From CAYTTR01 sp964440805 (GTDB taxonomy: Bacteria; Acidobacteriota; Aminicenantia; Aminicenantales; Aminicenantaceae), in contig CAYTTR010000029.1 of the NCBI GenBank assembly GCA_964440805.1, positions 1 through 33,181 of the forward strand: a stretch of 33,181 nt of DNA, in the 5' to 3' direction. This document shows, in pieces, positions 17,903 to 23,642 of this stretch. Numbering within the stretch: the stretch's first letter is position 1; the number at the start of each line of letters is the position of its first letter. The translations under genes were made by a program, and so were the position numbers. The notes beneath the pieces were generated by a model. The model was not told the DNA's origin and made no database searches. It worked only from the letters and a program-made list of their open reading frames with translations.

Positions 17903-18910
17903 ATGGTTAATTTTAGGAACAGGTATTTCCGGATTTCTTCATCGCTGATTTTCTGGGGATGCTTGGTTTTATTTGTTGTTTTTCTTGCTGCCTGTTCCGG
18001 TGAAAAGGAGGCTCAACCAGAAGAGGTAGTCGAGGTTCCGCAAGAACAAATCCAGGAGCTTGAAAAGAAGGTGGCTGAAAAAGATGAGGTTATCCAGAAA
18101 CTGGAACAGGAAAAATCGGAATTGGAAGAACTTCTGCCGCAACCTTACACTGTTCGAGAAGGGGACAATCACTGGGAAATAGCTCTTGATTATCTGATTG
18201 CAAAAAAGGGAATCTCTGAAGATGAGGCCAAGTCTTTGATGCTGAATTCTCATCTTTTCCATCCCATTTCGGTGGGTTTCAAGCTCTGGAATTTCTATAC
18301 AGGTGGAGTTTATGGGAGTTTTTTAAGCCAGGGAGATGCTGTGGTATCGCCGGGTACGTTGTACCGGTCGCTTCAGAAAAAAGCCGAAGATGAAAAGGCT
18401 TTATTGGAAAGTAGACTTGCAGACTGCAATTTAAAGAGTGAAAAGTTAAATGACCAGTTTGCTTCATTGGAGCAGGAAAAGAAGGAAATGGAAGAGAAAC
18501 TAAAGGTAGAACTTGAAGAGCTTGAAGAAAAGAAAGTAGAACTGGAAGCAGAAAAAGCAGAAAGAGATTCCAGACTCCGTTCAGTATACTATTTGGCTGG
18601 AGCAAAAAGTCAGCTCAAAGCTCAAGGAAAAATCAAAGGCAGTTTCCTGGGAATATGCGGAACCAGTCTTAAAGATGTAATCTGGTCTGATTTTACAGAG
18701 AGAGTGGACTTGGAGAAAGATGATTTTATTGAATTGGAGGCCAGTGACCTCAATGTTTCCTCCATAAAGAAAGTTGAAATATTGCCTGATTATTTCAAAG
18801 AAAATACTGATTACCGGGTGGAGATTCTGGATACAGGAAGTGCAGCTCGGGTGCATCTTTTAAACAAGGACAAGTTCAAACTGGCCAGAATTATTTTGTG
18901 CCTTAACTGA
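17903..18910 (+). CDS. Coiled-coil lipoprotein with LysM-like segment
   Basis: 335 residues, not matched to a named protein. Seen: signal peptide with basic start and hydrophobic core, ending in the lipobox LAAC (C31), so a lipid-anchored envelope protein; coiled coil at about 43-75; a YTVREGDNHWEIA segment at about 81-93 that resembles the start of a LysM domain, although the following part departs from the fold; a second, long charged coiled coil at about 155-215; and a C-terminal domain (about 225-335) starting VYYLAGAKSQLKAQG with FLGICG. That last domain recalls the YYVIGT-x-KELKxKG module found after coiled coils in Bacteroidetes surface proteins. A perfect AAGGAGG site precedes ATG 17903. 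It looks monocistronic. A peptidoglycan-linked structural role is a guess. Confidence 0.7.
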   Translation: MVNFRNRYFRISSSLIFWGCLVLFVVFLAACSGEKEAQPEEVVEVPQEQIQELEKKVAEKDEVIQKLEQEKSELEELLPQPYTVREGDNHWEIALDYLIAKKGISEDEAKSLMLNSHLFHPISVGFKLWNFYTGGVYGSFLSQGDAVVSPGTLYRSLQKKAEDEKALLESRLADCNLKSEKLNDQFASLEQEKKEMEEKLKVELEELEEKKVELEAEKAERDSRLRSVYYLAGAKSQLKAQGKIKGSFLGICGTSLKDVIWSDFTERVDLEKDDFIELEASDLNVSSIKKVEILPDYFKENTDYRVEILDTGSAARVHLLNKDKFKLARIILCLN

Positions 18911-19136
18911 TTACTGATTTACAGTTCACAGCAACCGCATTTTATTGTAATAAAAAAGACTATCCCTGTTCTTTAAACTTGTTGTTACACTTAATTAACA
19001 ACCCAAACCAAGCTAATTACCAAGGGCAGCCTTGTCACCTGCAACGGATAAAAATGATCATTTGTCATTTCCGCAGATACCGATTGATTTTCTCACTCCT
19101 CTTGCCCCGCTCACCTTTTTTTAACCAGTTATACCT

Positions 19137-19326
19137 GATAAACGAGATAAGCCGGATAAACCCAACAAACGCTATTAACTCTTCCTTCCTGTCCCGCTCG
19201 TCTCGCTTGTCTCGCACAATCTGAACTTAAATAACAGTTTGACTCAACAGAATAGACGGAATAGACTATGTTTGCTATTTTCAAGCTAACTTAAAACTAA
19301 AAAAACTAAATAAACTAAAGAAACTT
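19137..19326 (+). repeat. Cluster of 9-base-period short tandem repeats
   Basis: Four different short direct repeats, each with a period of 9 bases: GATAA-type units starting at 19137, 19146 and 19155; GTCYCGC-type units at 19191, 19200 and 19209; GAATAGAC at 19250 and 19259; and ACT-plus-A-rich units at 19296, 19305, 19314 and 19323. The four unit sequences differ from each other but share the period. No function is known to me. Confidence 0.6.
19239..19267 (+). promoter_or_regulatory. Candidate promoter for the ureohydrolase gene
   Basis: TTGACT at 19239-19244 and TAGACT at 19262-19267 with an ideal 17-base spacer. This gives an untranslated leader of about 60 bases that includes the A-rich 9-base repeats. 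Confidence 0.4.
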
Positions 19327-19335
19327 TATTCCGCC

Positions 19336-20298
19336 ATGAAGACTGAAGAAATATTCAAATTGTCTCGAAGGCCGGACTCAAGGCTTTTTTTCAAAAGCCA
19401 CGATCCTAATGATCCCCGTCTGGGAGGTGTGGTTTTTTCAGAGGAAAAAGATTATCCCTCTTCTCATTTTGTCATTCTGGGCTGCCCGGAAGATGAAGGG
19501 GTGAAAAGAAACCGCGGACGGCCCGGAGCCAGGAAGAGTCCCTCTGAAATCCGCAGGTTTTTTTATCGCTTAACTTATAATCCAACTCTGCGGCAGCTTA
19601 AAATTTTCGACTTGGGAGACATTCGAGTAGGAAAAACTCTTGAAGAAACCCATGAAAAACTCAGACAGGTTGTCCGAAAAATCTTAGAAGACGGCAAGAT
19701 AGCCATAGTTTTGGGGGGAGGAAACGATATTTCCTACCCGGATTGTGCTGCTTTGGCTGAAGTTAAAAAGAATATTTTAGTATTTAATATCGACAAACAT
19801 TTCGATGTCCGGGCTCTTTCACCCCGGAACAGCGGCACCGCTTACCGTCAGCTTCTGGAAAGCAGTCTGATTGACCCTCATAAATTCTATGAAATGGGTT
19901 CAGAATCTTTTTCCAATTCCCCGGTTTACAGGGATTATTTGGAGAAAAAAGGAGCCCGTATTTATGAACTTGATCAAATGAGGGAAAAAGGAATTGAATC
20001 CTTGTTTCGTAAAATAATATCAGAAGATGAATTTGAAGCTGTCTTTTGGGGGTTTGACCTTGATGCAGTCAGGGAATCCGACGCACCTGGAGTAAGTGCC
20101 AGCTGCCCGACCGGATTAACGGCCAAGGAAGCCATTGATATTTGCCGGACAGCCGGAGAGGTGACTGAGGCCGGAGTATTAGAGTTTACAGAAGTTAATC
20201 CTGAGTTGGATATTGACGGACGAACAAGTAAGCTTACTGCTATTCTTATTCACACCTTTCTCGCTGCCCAGGGAGAATCAGGACGTTTCAAGGACTAA
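19336..20298 (+). CDS. Ureohydrolase (arginase/agmatinase/formimidoylglutamase) family protein
   Basis: 320 residues of the manganese ureohydrolase fold. Seen: GGGNDISYPD at 127-136, where the first metal-ligand His of GGxH is N130; NIDKHFDVR, corresponding to the DAHxDxR metal motif; and GFDLDAVRESDAPGVSA, corresponding to the SxDxDxxDPxxAPG motif. Most ligand Asp residues are retained. The Asn substitution and the N terminus with GCPEDEGVKRNRGRPGARKSP point to the formimidoylglutamase-like side of the family rather than classical arginase; the substrate cannot be fixed. No other histidine-degradation gene is nearby. The ribosome site before ATG 19336 is weak. It ends 25 bases from the convergent tyrA stop. 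Confidence 0.75.
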   Translation: MKTEEIFKLSRRPDSRLFFKSHDPNDPRLGGVVFSEEKDYPSSHFVILGCPEDEGVKRNRGRPGARKSPSEIRRFFYRLTYNPTLRQLKIFDLGDIRVGKTLEETHEKLRQVVRKILEDGKIAIVLGGGNDISYPDCAALAEVKKNILVFNIDKHFDVRALSPRNSGTAYRQLLESSLIDPHKFYEMGSESFSNSPVYRDYLEKKGARIYELDQMREKGIESLFRKIISEDEFEAVFWGFDLDAVRESDAPGVSASCPTGLTAKEAIDICRTAGEVTEAGVLEFTEVNPELDIDGRTSKLTAILIHTFLAAQGESGRFKD

Positions 20299-20323
20299 GA
20301 ATATTGAAAGAGAAAAGTTGTTA

Positions 20324-21100
20324 TTAGAAAACATTTTCTCTTAAACGGTGGAAAAACTTCTGCGCTTCTTCGATATCCTTTGCCTTTATCACATGTTTGA
20401 GGAATTCCAGGCGGCTGCTGACCTTCTCCAACTGCTGGAGAGAATAGGGACTGAAAAGAATCTCAGTTAGGAGAAAGTCATCTTCAGAGAGAAGACCCTG
20501 GGCTATCTCTTGGTGTTTTTTAAAGGTACTTCCGGGAACAGCAGAATTATTCAGGCAGGCCGCAAAGACTATGGTTGAGGCAAAAGGGAGGACAAGAGAG
20601 TAAGCGATCATCCGGTCATGTTCTTCAAATGAATATTCGAAAATATTCAGTCCCATTTTACCAAAAAAATCCCGGAAAAACCCGGCTCCCTCTCTGTCAG
20701 ATTCACTGATAATAATCACATTTTCATCCTCTAATCTTTCCACATTGGCAAAGGTTGGACCGAACATGGGATGAACAGAGGCGAAACGGAATTTACAGCT
20801 TTTATAGTATTCAGCAATTCCTGATTTTACTGAGGCCACATCGGTAATCAGGCATTCATCAGGAAGATAGGGTTCAGCTGATTTAAATGCCTGGAGAGTA
20901 TTCTGAAGACTGACTGCATTCATGAGGATGTCGGGTTGGAAGTTTTTGAGTTCAGCAATGTTTTCAAGGACCACGGCTTTATTGATTTTTTCTGTTTTGG
21001 AATGATCTAAGTCATAGATGCAAGTTATGTTGTTCTTTTCGGCCAGCGCTCCGGCCAGCCATGTTCCCATATGACCGGTTCCCAATATCGCTATTTTCAT
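20324..21100 (-). CDS. tyrA: Prephenate dehydrogenase
   Basis: 258-residue NAD(P)-dependent enzyme of the TyrA family, expected to convert prephenate (or arogenate) to the tyrosine precursor. Seen: N-terminal Rossmann motif ILGTGHMGTWLA, DVASVKSGI, and the substrate-site segment VHPMFGPTF. No ACT domain follows, so direct tyrosine feedback is not evident. I chose ATG 21100, which overlaps the pheA stop (ATGA) and has a GGAGGTG site, not the in-frame ATG eight codons upstream. It is the last gene of the leftward pheA-tyrA unit, governed by the leader at 22391-22477 in my reading. Confidence 0.9.
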   Translation of the reverse strand: MKIAILGTGHMGTWLAGALAEKNNITCIYDLDHSKTEKINKAVVLENIAELKNFQPDILMNAVSLQNTLQAFKSAEPYLPDECLITDVASVKSGIAEYYKSCKFRFASVHPMFGPTFANVERLEDENVIIISESDREGAGFFRDFFGKMGLNIFEYSFEEHDRMIAYSLVLPFASTIVFAACLNNSAVPGSTFKKHQEIAQGLLSEDDFLLTEILFSPYSLQQLEKVSSRLEFLKHVIKAKDIEEAQKFFHRLRENVF

Positions 21101-22164
21101 TGAAACACCTCCTCTCTGTAACATCCAAGATATTTCAACATCTTTGTTTTTGATCTGACTTCTTCCAGAATCTTGGTGATATGATTTAAATTTCCTTTGC
21201 TCTGGAAATCCAGAAAGAAGGCATAACAGTCCGGGTTATCTCGCTGAGGAAAAGATTCAACCCTTGTCAGGTTGATTTTAGCCCTGGCGAATATCTCGAG
21301 GATTGAAAATAATGCTCCGGTCTTATGAGGTATTGAAAAAATGATAGAACATCTGTTGGCCCCACTTCTTTTCTCTTCTTTTGCCAGAATGAAAAATCTT
21401 GTGAAGTTGGATGAATTATCCTCTATATTTTGTTTTATTATTTTTAGGTTATAGAGTTTTCCGCATAAATGGCTGGCAATAGCAGCTGCTGTATTTAATT
21501 CCTCTTTTTTTAACAATTTTGCTGCGCCTGCTGTGTCGTAATAAAGCCTGCTTTCCAGACGGTTTTGTCTCAAAAAGGAGCGGCACTGGGAGAGAGCTTG
21601 GGGATGAGAGTAAACGGTCTTTATATCTCCAAAGCGAGCTTCAGGAAGGGCAAGGAAACAATGGTTTATCCGCAGTTTGACTGCTGCGGTGACTTTTAAG
21701 CTGCTTTTTATAAGCTGTTCGTTTACCTGGCTAATAGAGCCTCCAAGTGAATTTTCTGCAGGAACGATTCCCAAATCCAGATAGCCTGCCTGGACTCCTT
21801 CAAACACATCAGAAAATTCATGGCAGGGGATTGTAACCAGATGGTGATCATAATATTTAGCAGCAACTTCACCGAAAGCTCCGTGCTCGCCTTGAAATCC
21901 GATTAAGCTTTTCTTTTGTTCCTGCAGTTTACGGTTCTCTTTCATGACTTCCGAAAAAAGCTTCTCCACAAAATCACTATCTATAAGATGAAGATTACGG
22001 CACTGTTTTTTCAAGCGTCGCAGAACCTGTTGTTCTCTATCTTTATCCTGGATGATTTTTTTAAATTTTTTTGCTCTAAGGCCGAGTTCCATCCTTTCTC
22101 CGAGGAGATTAAGAATCTCATCGTCAATCTGATCAATTTTTTTTCGTATCTGTTCAAGCTTCAT
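21097..22164 (-). CDS. pheA: Bifunctional chorismate mutase / prephenate dehydratase (P-protein)
   Basis: 355 residues. Seen in order: an AroQ-type chorismate mutase helix bundle (about 1-85), prephenate dehydratase (about 86-270) with YSHPQALSQC, DTAGAA and the catalytic FTRF motif, and a C-terminal ACT domain (about 275-350) with TGALFSIL. It takes chorismate through prephenate to phenylpyruvate. The ACT motif usually written ESRP, part of the Phe-binding site, is ESFP here (303-306), so feedback by Phe may be weakened (inference). A GGAGG site precedes ATG 22164. The start overlaps the stop of a 50-codon ORF; the 3' end overlaps tyrA. Confidence 0.94.
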   Translation of the reverse strand: MKLEQIRKKIDQIDDEILNLLGERMELGLRAKKFKKIIQDKDREQQVLRRLKKQCRNLHLIDSDFVEKLFSEVMKENRKLQEQKKSLIGFQGEHGAFGEVAAKYYDHHLVTIPCHEFSDVFEGVQAGYLDLGIVPAENSLGGSISQVNEQLIKSSLKVTAAVKLRINHCFLALPEARFGDIKTVYSHPQALSQCRSFLRQNRLESRLYYDTAGAAKLLKKEELNTAAAIASHLCGKLYNLKIIKQNIEDNSSNFTRFFILAKEEKRSGANRCSIIFSIPHKTGALFSILEIFARAKINLTRVESFPQRDNPDCYAFFLDFQSKGNLNHITKILEEVRSKTKMLKYLGCYREEVFQ

Positions 22165-22313
22165 GGGGCCACCTCCGGATTCCCTGATTTTTCCATCCTG
22201 TTCCTGTTTTCACTTTCGGTGCTTTCAGGGCATGTTTTCAGATTTTTCCCGGCTAAGCCTGTTTTTATATTTTGGTTTTTTATCCATGTACATTTAAATC
22301 TAATATACTTCAT
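22161..22313 (-). CDS. Possible small ORF ahead of pheA, 50 aa
   Basis: An open frame of 50 codons with an AGAGGTG ribosome-like site upstream of ATG 22313 and a stop that overlaps the pheA start (ATGA). The peptide is hydrophilic, starts MKYIRFKCTW and is otherwise rich in Lys, Asn, Glu and Ser; no family is recognised. It could be a real coupled cistron, a second regulatory leader or chance. It lies between the aromatic-rich leader ORF and pheA on the same transcript. Confidence 0.35.
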   Translation of the reverse strand: MKYIRFKCTWIKNQNIKTGLAGKNLKTCPESTESENRNRMEKSGNPEVAP

Positions 22314-22390
22314 TGACCATTCACCTCTTTTTTTAAGACTCAGGATAGAGTTTTTTTATTAAAGAGATTTTTTAATAGGGAAGGATAATT

Positions 22391-22477
22391 CTATTGGGCC
22401 AGAGGCCCAAAATAATAAAAATAATTGGAAGAGAGGGAATTGACGGTTGGCGGGAGAATTCTTAGTTCTTCATCCAT
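22391..22477 (-). CDS. Leader peptide for pheA-tyrA, Tyr/Phe codon run
   Basis: A 28-codon ORF on the leftward transcript, too short for ordinary gene finding. It ends with SSNYFYYF then GPLAQ and TAG, so five consecutive codons call for Tyr or Phe (plus-strand 22409-22423), the two end products of the pheA and tyrA branches; there is no Trp. A 7-bp hairpin starts at the last Phe codon. Start is ATG 22477, with in-frame ATGs also at 22489 and 22486; GGGG precedes ATG 22477. The predicted transcription start is within a few bases of it. Known logic of pheA and trp leaders supports a ribosome-stalling attenuator; the downstream switch is less clear than for aroF. Confidence 0.72.
   Translation of the reverse strand: MDEELRILPPTVNSLSSNYFYYFGPLAQ
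22394..22410 (-). promoter_or_regulatory. Hairpin at the end of the pheA leader ORF
   Basis: Perfect inverted repeat TTGGGCC-AGA-GGCCCAA, seven pairs with a three-base loop. On the leftward transcript it starts at the last Phe codon of the aromatic run and ends one codon before the stop. There is no T-run after it on either strand, so it is not a typical intrinsic terminator. It could act as a pause hairpin or as one arm of a switch: its 5' arm GGGCC can also pair with GGCCC immediately ahead of the pheA start. Confidence 0.6.
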
Positions 22478-22487
22478 TTTCCCCATC

Positions 22488-22516
22488 ATAAAACCATTTT
22501 TCCCGGATTTTGTCAA
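22488..22516 (-). promoter_or_regulatory. Candidate leftward promoter for leader-pheA-tyrA
   Basis: Consensus TTGACA (plus-strand 22511-22516) with TTTTAT (22488-22493) at a 17-base spacing; an overlapping TATGAT (22485-22490) is a better -10 but 20 bases away. Either places the transcription start at about 22478-22481, within a few bases of the leader ATG. Confidence 0.5.
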
Positions 22517-22527
22517 GTCTCTTGACA
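22511..22527. promoter_or_regulatory. Inverted repeat holding both divergent -35 boxes
   Basis: Perfect inverted repeat TGTCAAG-TCT-CTTGACA with seven-base arms. The outer six bases of each arm are the TTGACA -35 box of the two divergent promoters, so one dimeric protein bound here could control both units, or it may simply reflect two back-to-back consensus -35 boxes. Confidence 0.55.
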
Positions 22528-22551
22528 TTTAAAAAATGATTGTGCTATATT
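22522..22551 (+). promoter_or_regulatory. Rightward promoter for leader and aro-trp operon
   Basis: Consensus TTGACA at 22522-22527, an 18-base spacer, and TATATT at 22546-22551 with a TGC extended -10 at 22543-22545. Standard spacing puts +1 at 22558, which is the A of the leader ORF's ATG. Confidence 0.65.
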
Positions 22552-22557
22552 CGGGCT

Positions 22558-22659
22558 ATGCTCAGAGAGAAAAGGTTATTTAAGCTAAAGCAAATTCAGG
22601 ATCTCCTTTTCTCTACTTCCTCCTTTTATTATTATTGGGCGGTCTTCTCCGCCCGATAA
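22558..22659 (+). CDS. Leader peptide for the aro-trp operon, FYYYW codon run
   Basis: A 33-codon ORF from ATG 22558 to TAA 22657-22659, upstream of aroF. Its key feature is SSFYYYW: consecutive codons TTT TAT TAT TAT TGG at 22624-22638, that is Phe, three Tyr and Trp, the three products of the pathway it precedes. A GC-rich hairpin starts inside the Trp codon and the stop follows it. The predicted transcription start coincides with the ATG, so translation would be leaderless. Twelve bases overlapping the two Ser codons and the first aromatic codons (22618-22629) pair perfectly with the aroF ribosome site. Stalling for lack of charged tRNA would cover them and free aroF. The regulatory reading is inference. 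Confidence 0.75.
   Translation: MLREKRLFKLKQIQDLLFSTSSFYYYWAVFSAR
22566..22614 (+). promoter_or_regulatory. Upstream stem in the aro leader
   Basis: AGAGAAAAGG (22566-22575) is perfectly complementary to CCTTTTCTCT (22605-22614): ten pairs around a 29-base loop, inside the leader ORF and ending just before the anti-Shine-Dalgarno segment. Its 5' arm can alternatively pair with 22683-22690, suggesting switching. Confidence 0.5.
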
Positions 22660-22731
22660 GTCTACCATCCTACCATATTTAGAATAACCTGTTTTAAGTC
22701 TATTTCTGCTTTCATTTCCATAAAAGGAGGA
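22618..22731 (+). promoter_or_regulatory. Anti-SD / SD pairing controlling aroF
   Basis: TCCTCCTTTTAT at 22618-22629, inside the leader ORF, is the exact reverse complement of ATAAAAGGAGGA at 22720-22731, the aroF ribosome binding site, nine bases before ATG 22740. Twelve unbroken pairs would bury the site. A ribosome stalled on the adjacent Phe-Tyr-Tyr-Tyr-Trp codons would occupy the anti-SD strand. The layout resembles translational attenuation in inducible resistance genes, here with amino acid supply as the signal. Pairing is seen in the sequence; the regulation is inferred. Confidence 0.68.
22637..22654 (+). promoter_or_regulatory. GC-rich hairpin at the end of the aro leader ORF
   Basis: GGGCGG-TCTTCT-CCGCCC, six GC pairs with a six-base loop, starting at the second base of the Trp codon and ending three bases before the leader stop codon. 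No T-run follows, so an intrinsic terminator is unlikely. It occupies the same position relative to the aromatic codons as the hairpin of the pheA leader. Confidence 0.6.
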
Positions 22732-22739
22732 CAATTATC

Positions 22740-23642
22740 ATGGACTTAACAGAAAGTTCGACCAAAGAAAAAAGTTCAACTTCTACCCAAAAAGAAATAT
22801 CTTCTCAGAATTCTACCAGACTATATTCATTTCTTGTTCGAAAAAACAGAACCATTATTGATGTCAGGGGGATAAAAGTTGGAGAGGACCTCACCCTTAT
22901 TGCCGGTCCCTGCAGTGTGGAGAGTGAGAAACAAACAATCATTACAGCCCAGAAAGTGAAAGAATCCGGAGCCAACATGCTTCGAGGCGGAGCTTTCAAA
23001 CCCCGGTCTTCTCCATATTCATTCCAGGGTCTGGGTATAAAAGGCTTGAAAATTCTGGCCAAAGCTCGAGAAGAAACCGGACTTCCGGTGGTTACTGAGG
23101 TTATCGACACGCGGGATGCCGGATGGGTATGTGAATATGCCGATATTCTTCAAGTGGGAGCCCGGAACATGCAAAATTTTTCACTTTTAAAAGAAGTAGG
23201 GAAAATCGGCATGCCTGTTCTTCTCAAAAGGGGCATGTATTCCACCCTTGAAGAGTGGCTGAACTGCGCTGAATACATTCTGGCCGAAGGGAACCAGAAC
23301 ATTATCCTCTGTGAAAGGGGAATCCGTACCTTTGAAAAGTACACCCGTAATACTCTGGATCTCAGCATGATTCCGGCAGTAAAAGAGATCAGCCATCTCC
23401 CCGTGATTGTTGATCCCTCCCATGGGACAGGCCGTCTGAGCCTTATTGAATCCATGAGCCTTGCTGCTGTGGCAGCCGGAGCAGATGGCCTTATCATTGA
23501 GGTTCATTACAAGCCCGAAGAAGCTTTAAGCGACCGGGAGCAGGCTATGCCTCCTGAAATGTTTGCTGCTGTGGTCAAGAAAATAATGGCTTTAAGAGAA
23601 TTCATGAAAAGAATGGAGAGAGAGGTTGCTGGAAAAGTTTGA
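22740..23642 (+). CDS. aroF: DAHP synthase (3-deoxy-7-phosphoheptulonate synthase), type I-beta
   Basis: 300-residue first enzyme of the shikimate pathway, condensing phosphoenolpyruvate and erythrose 4-phosphate. Seen: AGPCSVESEKQ, the RGGAFKPRSSPYSFQGLG loop, VGARNMQNF, LLKRGM and DPSHGTGR, the KDO8PS-like (I-beta) core. The first 45 residues are Ser/Thr/Lys-rich and match neither the ferredoxin-like regulatory domain nor the chorismate mutase domain that some relatives carry, so direct feedback control is not evident. ATG 22740 has the strong AAAAGGAGG site that can be masked by the leader. First gene of the rightward operon; its end overlaps aroB by 17 bases. Confidence 0.95.
   Translation: MDLTESSTKEKSSTSTQKEISSQNSTRLYSFLVRKNRTIIDVRGIKVGEDLTLIAGPCSVESEKQTIITAQKVKESGANMLRGGAFKPRSSPYSFQGLGIKGLKILAKAREETGLPVVTEVIDTRDAGWVCEYADILQVGARNMQNFSLLKEVGKIGMPVLLKRGMYSTLEEWLNCAEYILAEGNQNIILCERGIRTFEKYTRNTLDLSMIPAVKEISHLPVIVDPSHGTGRLSLIESMSLAAVAAGADGLIIEVHYKPEEALSDREQAMPPEMFAAVVKKIMALREFMKRMEREVAGKV

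Larger units (their letters stand above)
18911..19335 (+). other. Intergenic region with clustered short repeats
   Basis: 425 bases between the lipoprotein and the ureohydrolase gene. An 81-codon plus-strand open frame (18979-19224) lacks a ribosome site and any recognisable motif and is not called. From 19137 to 19326 the sequence is built largely of short direct repeats with a 9-base period (see the repeat entry), and a candidate promoter for the next gene lies at 19239-19267. Confidence 0.6.

Noticed and set aside
18979..19224. 81-codon plus-strand ORF
   Set aside because: No ribosome site, no motif, and it runs through the 9-base repeat cluster; composition looks non-coding.
22394..22410. 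Intrinsic terminator between pheA and aroF
   Set aside because: The 7-bp GC-rich stem is followed by A-rich sequence on the plus strand and by AATAG on the minus strand, with no T-run in either direction. It fits better as a leader hairpin.
22637..22710. Intrinsic terminator in the aro leader
   Set aside because: The GGGCGG/CCGCCC stem is followed by GATAAGTCTACC rather than T residues; the later T-containing stretch is too far and interrupted. Translational control explains the layout better.
22552..22739. T-box or TRAP-binding leader ahead of aroF
   Set aside because: No T-box bulge sequence and no series of GAG/TAG triplets at TRAP spacing could be found.
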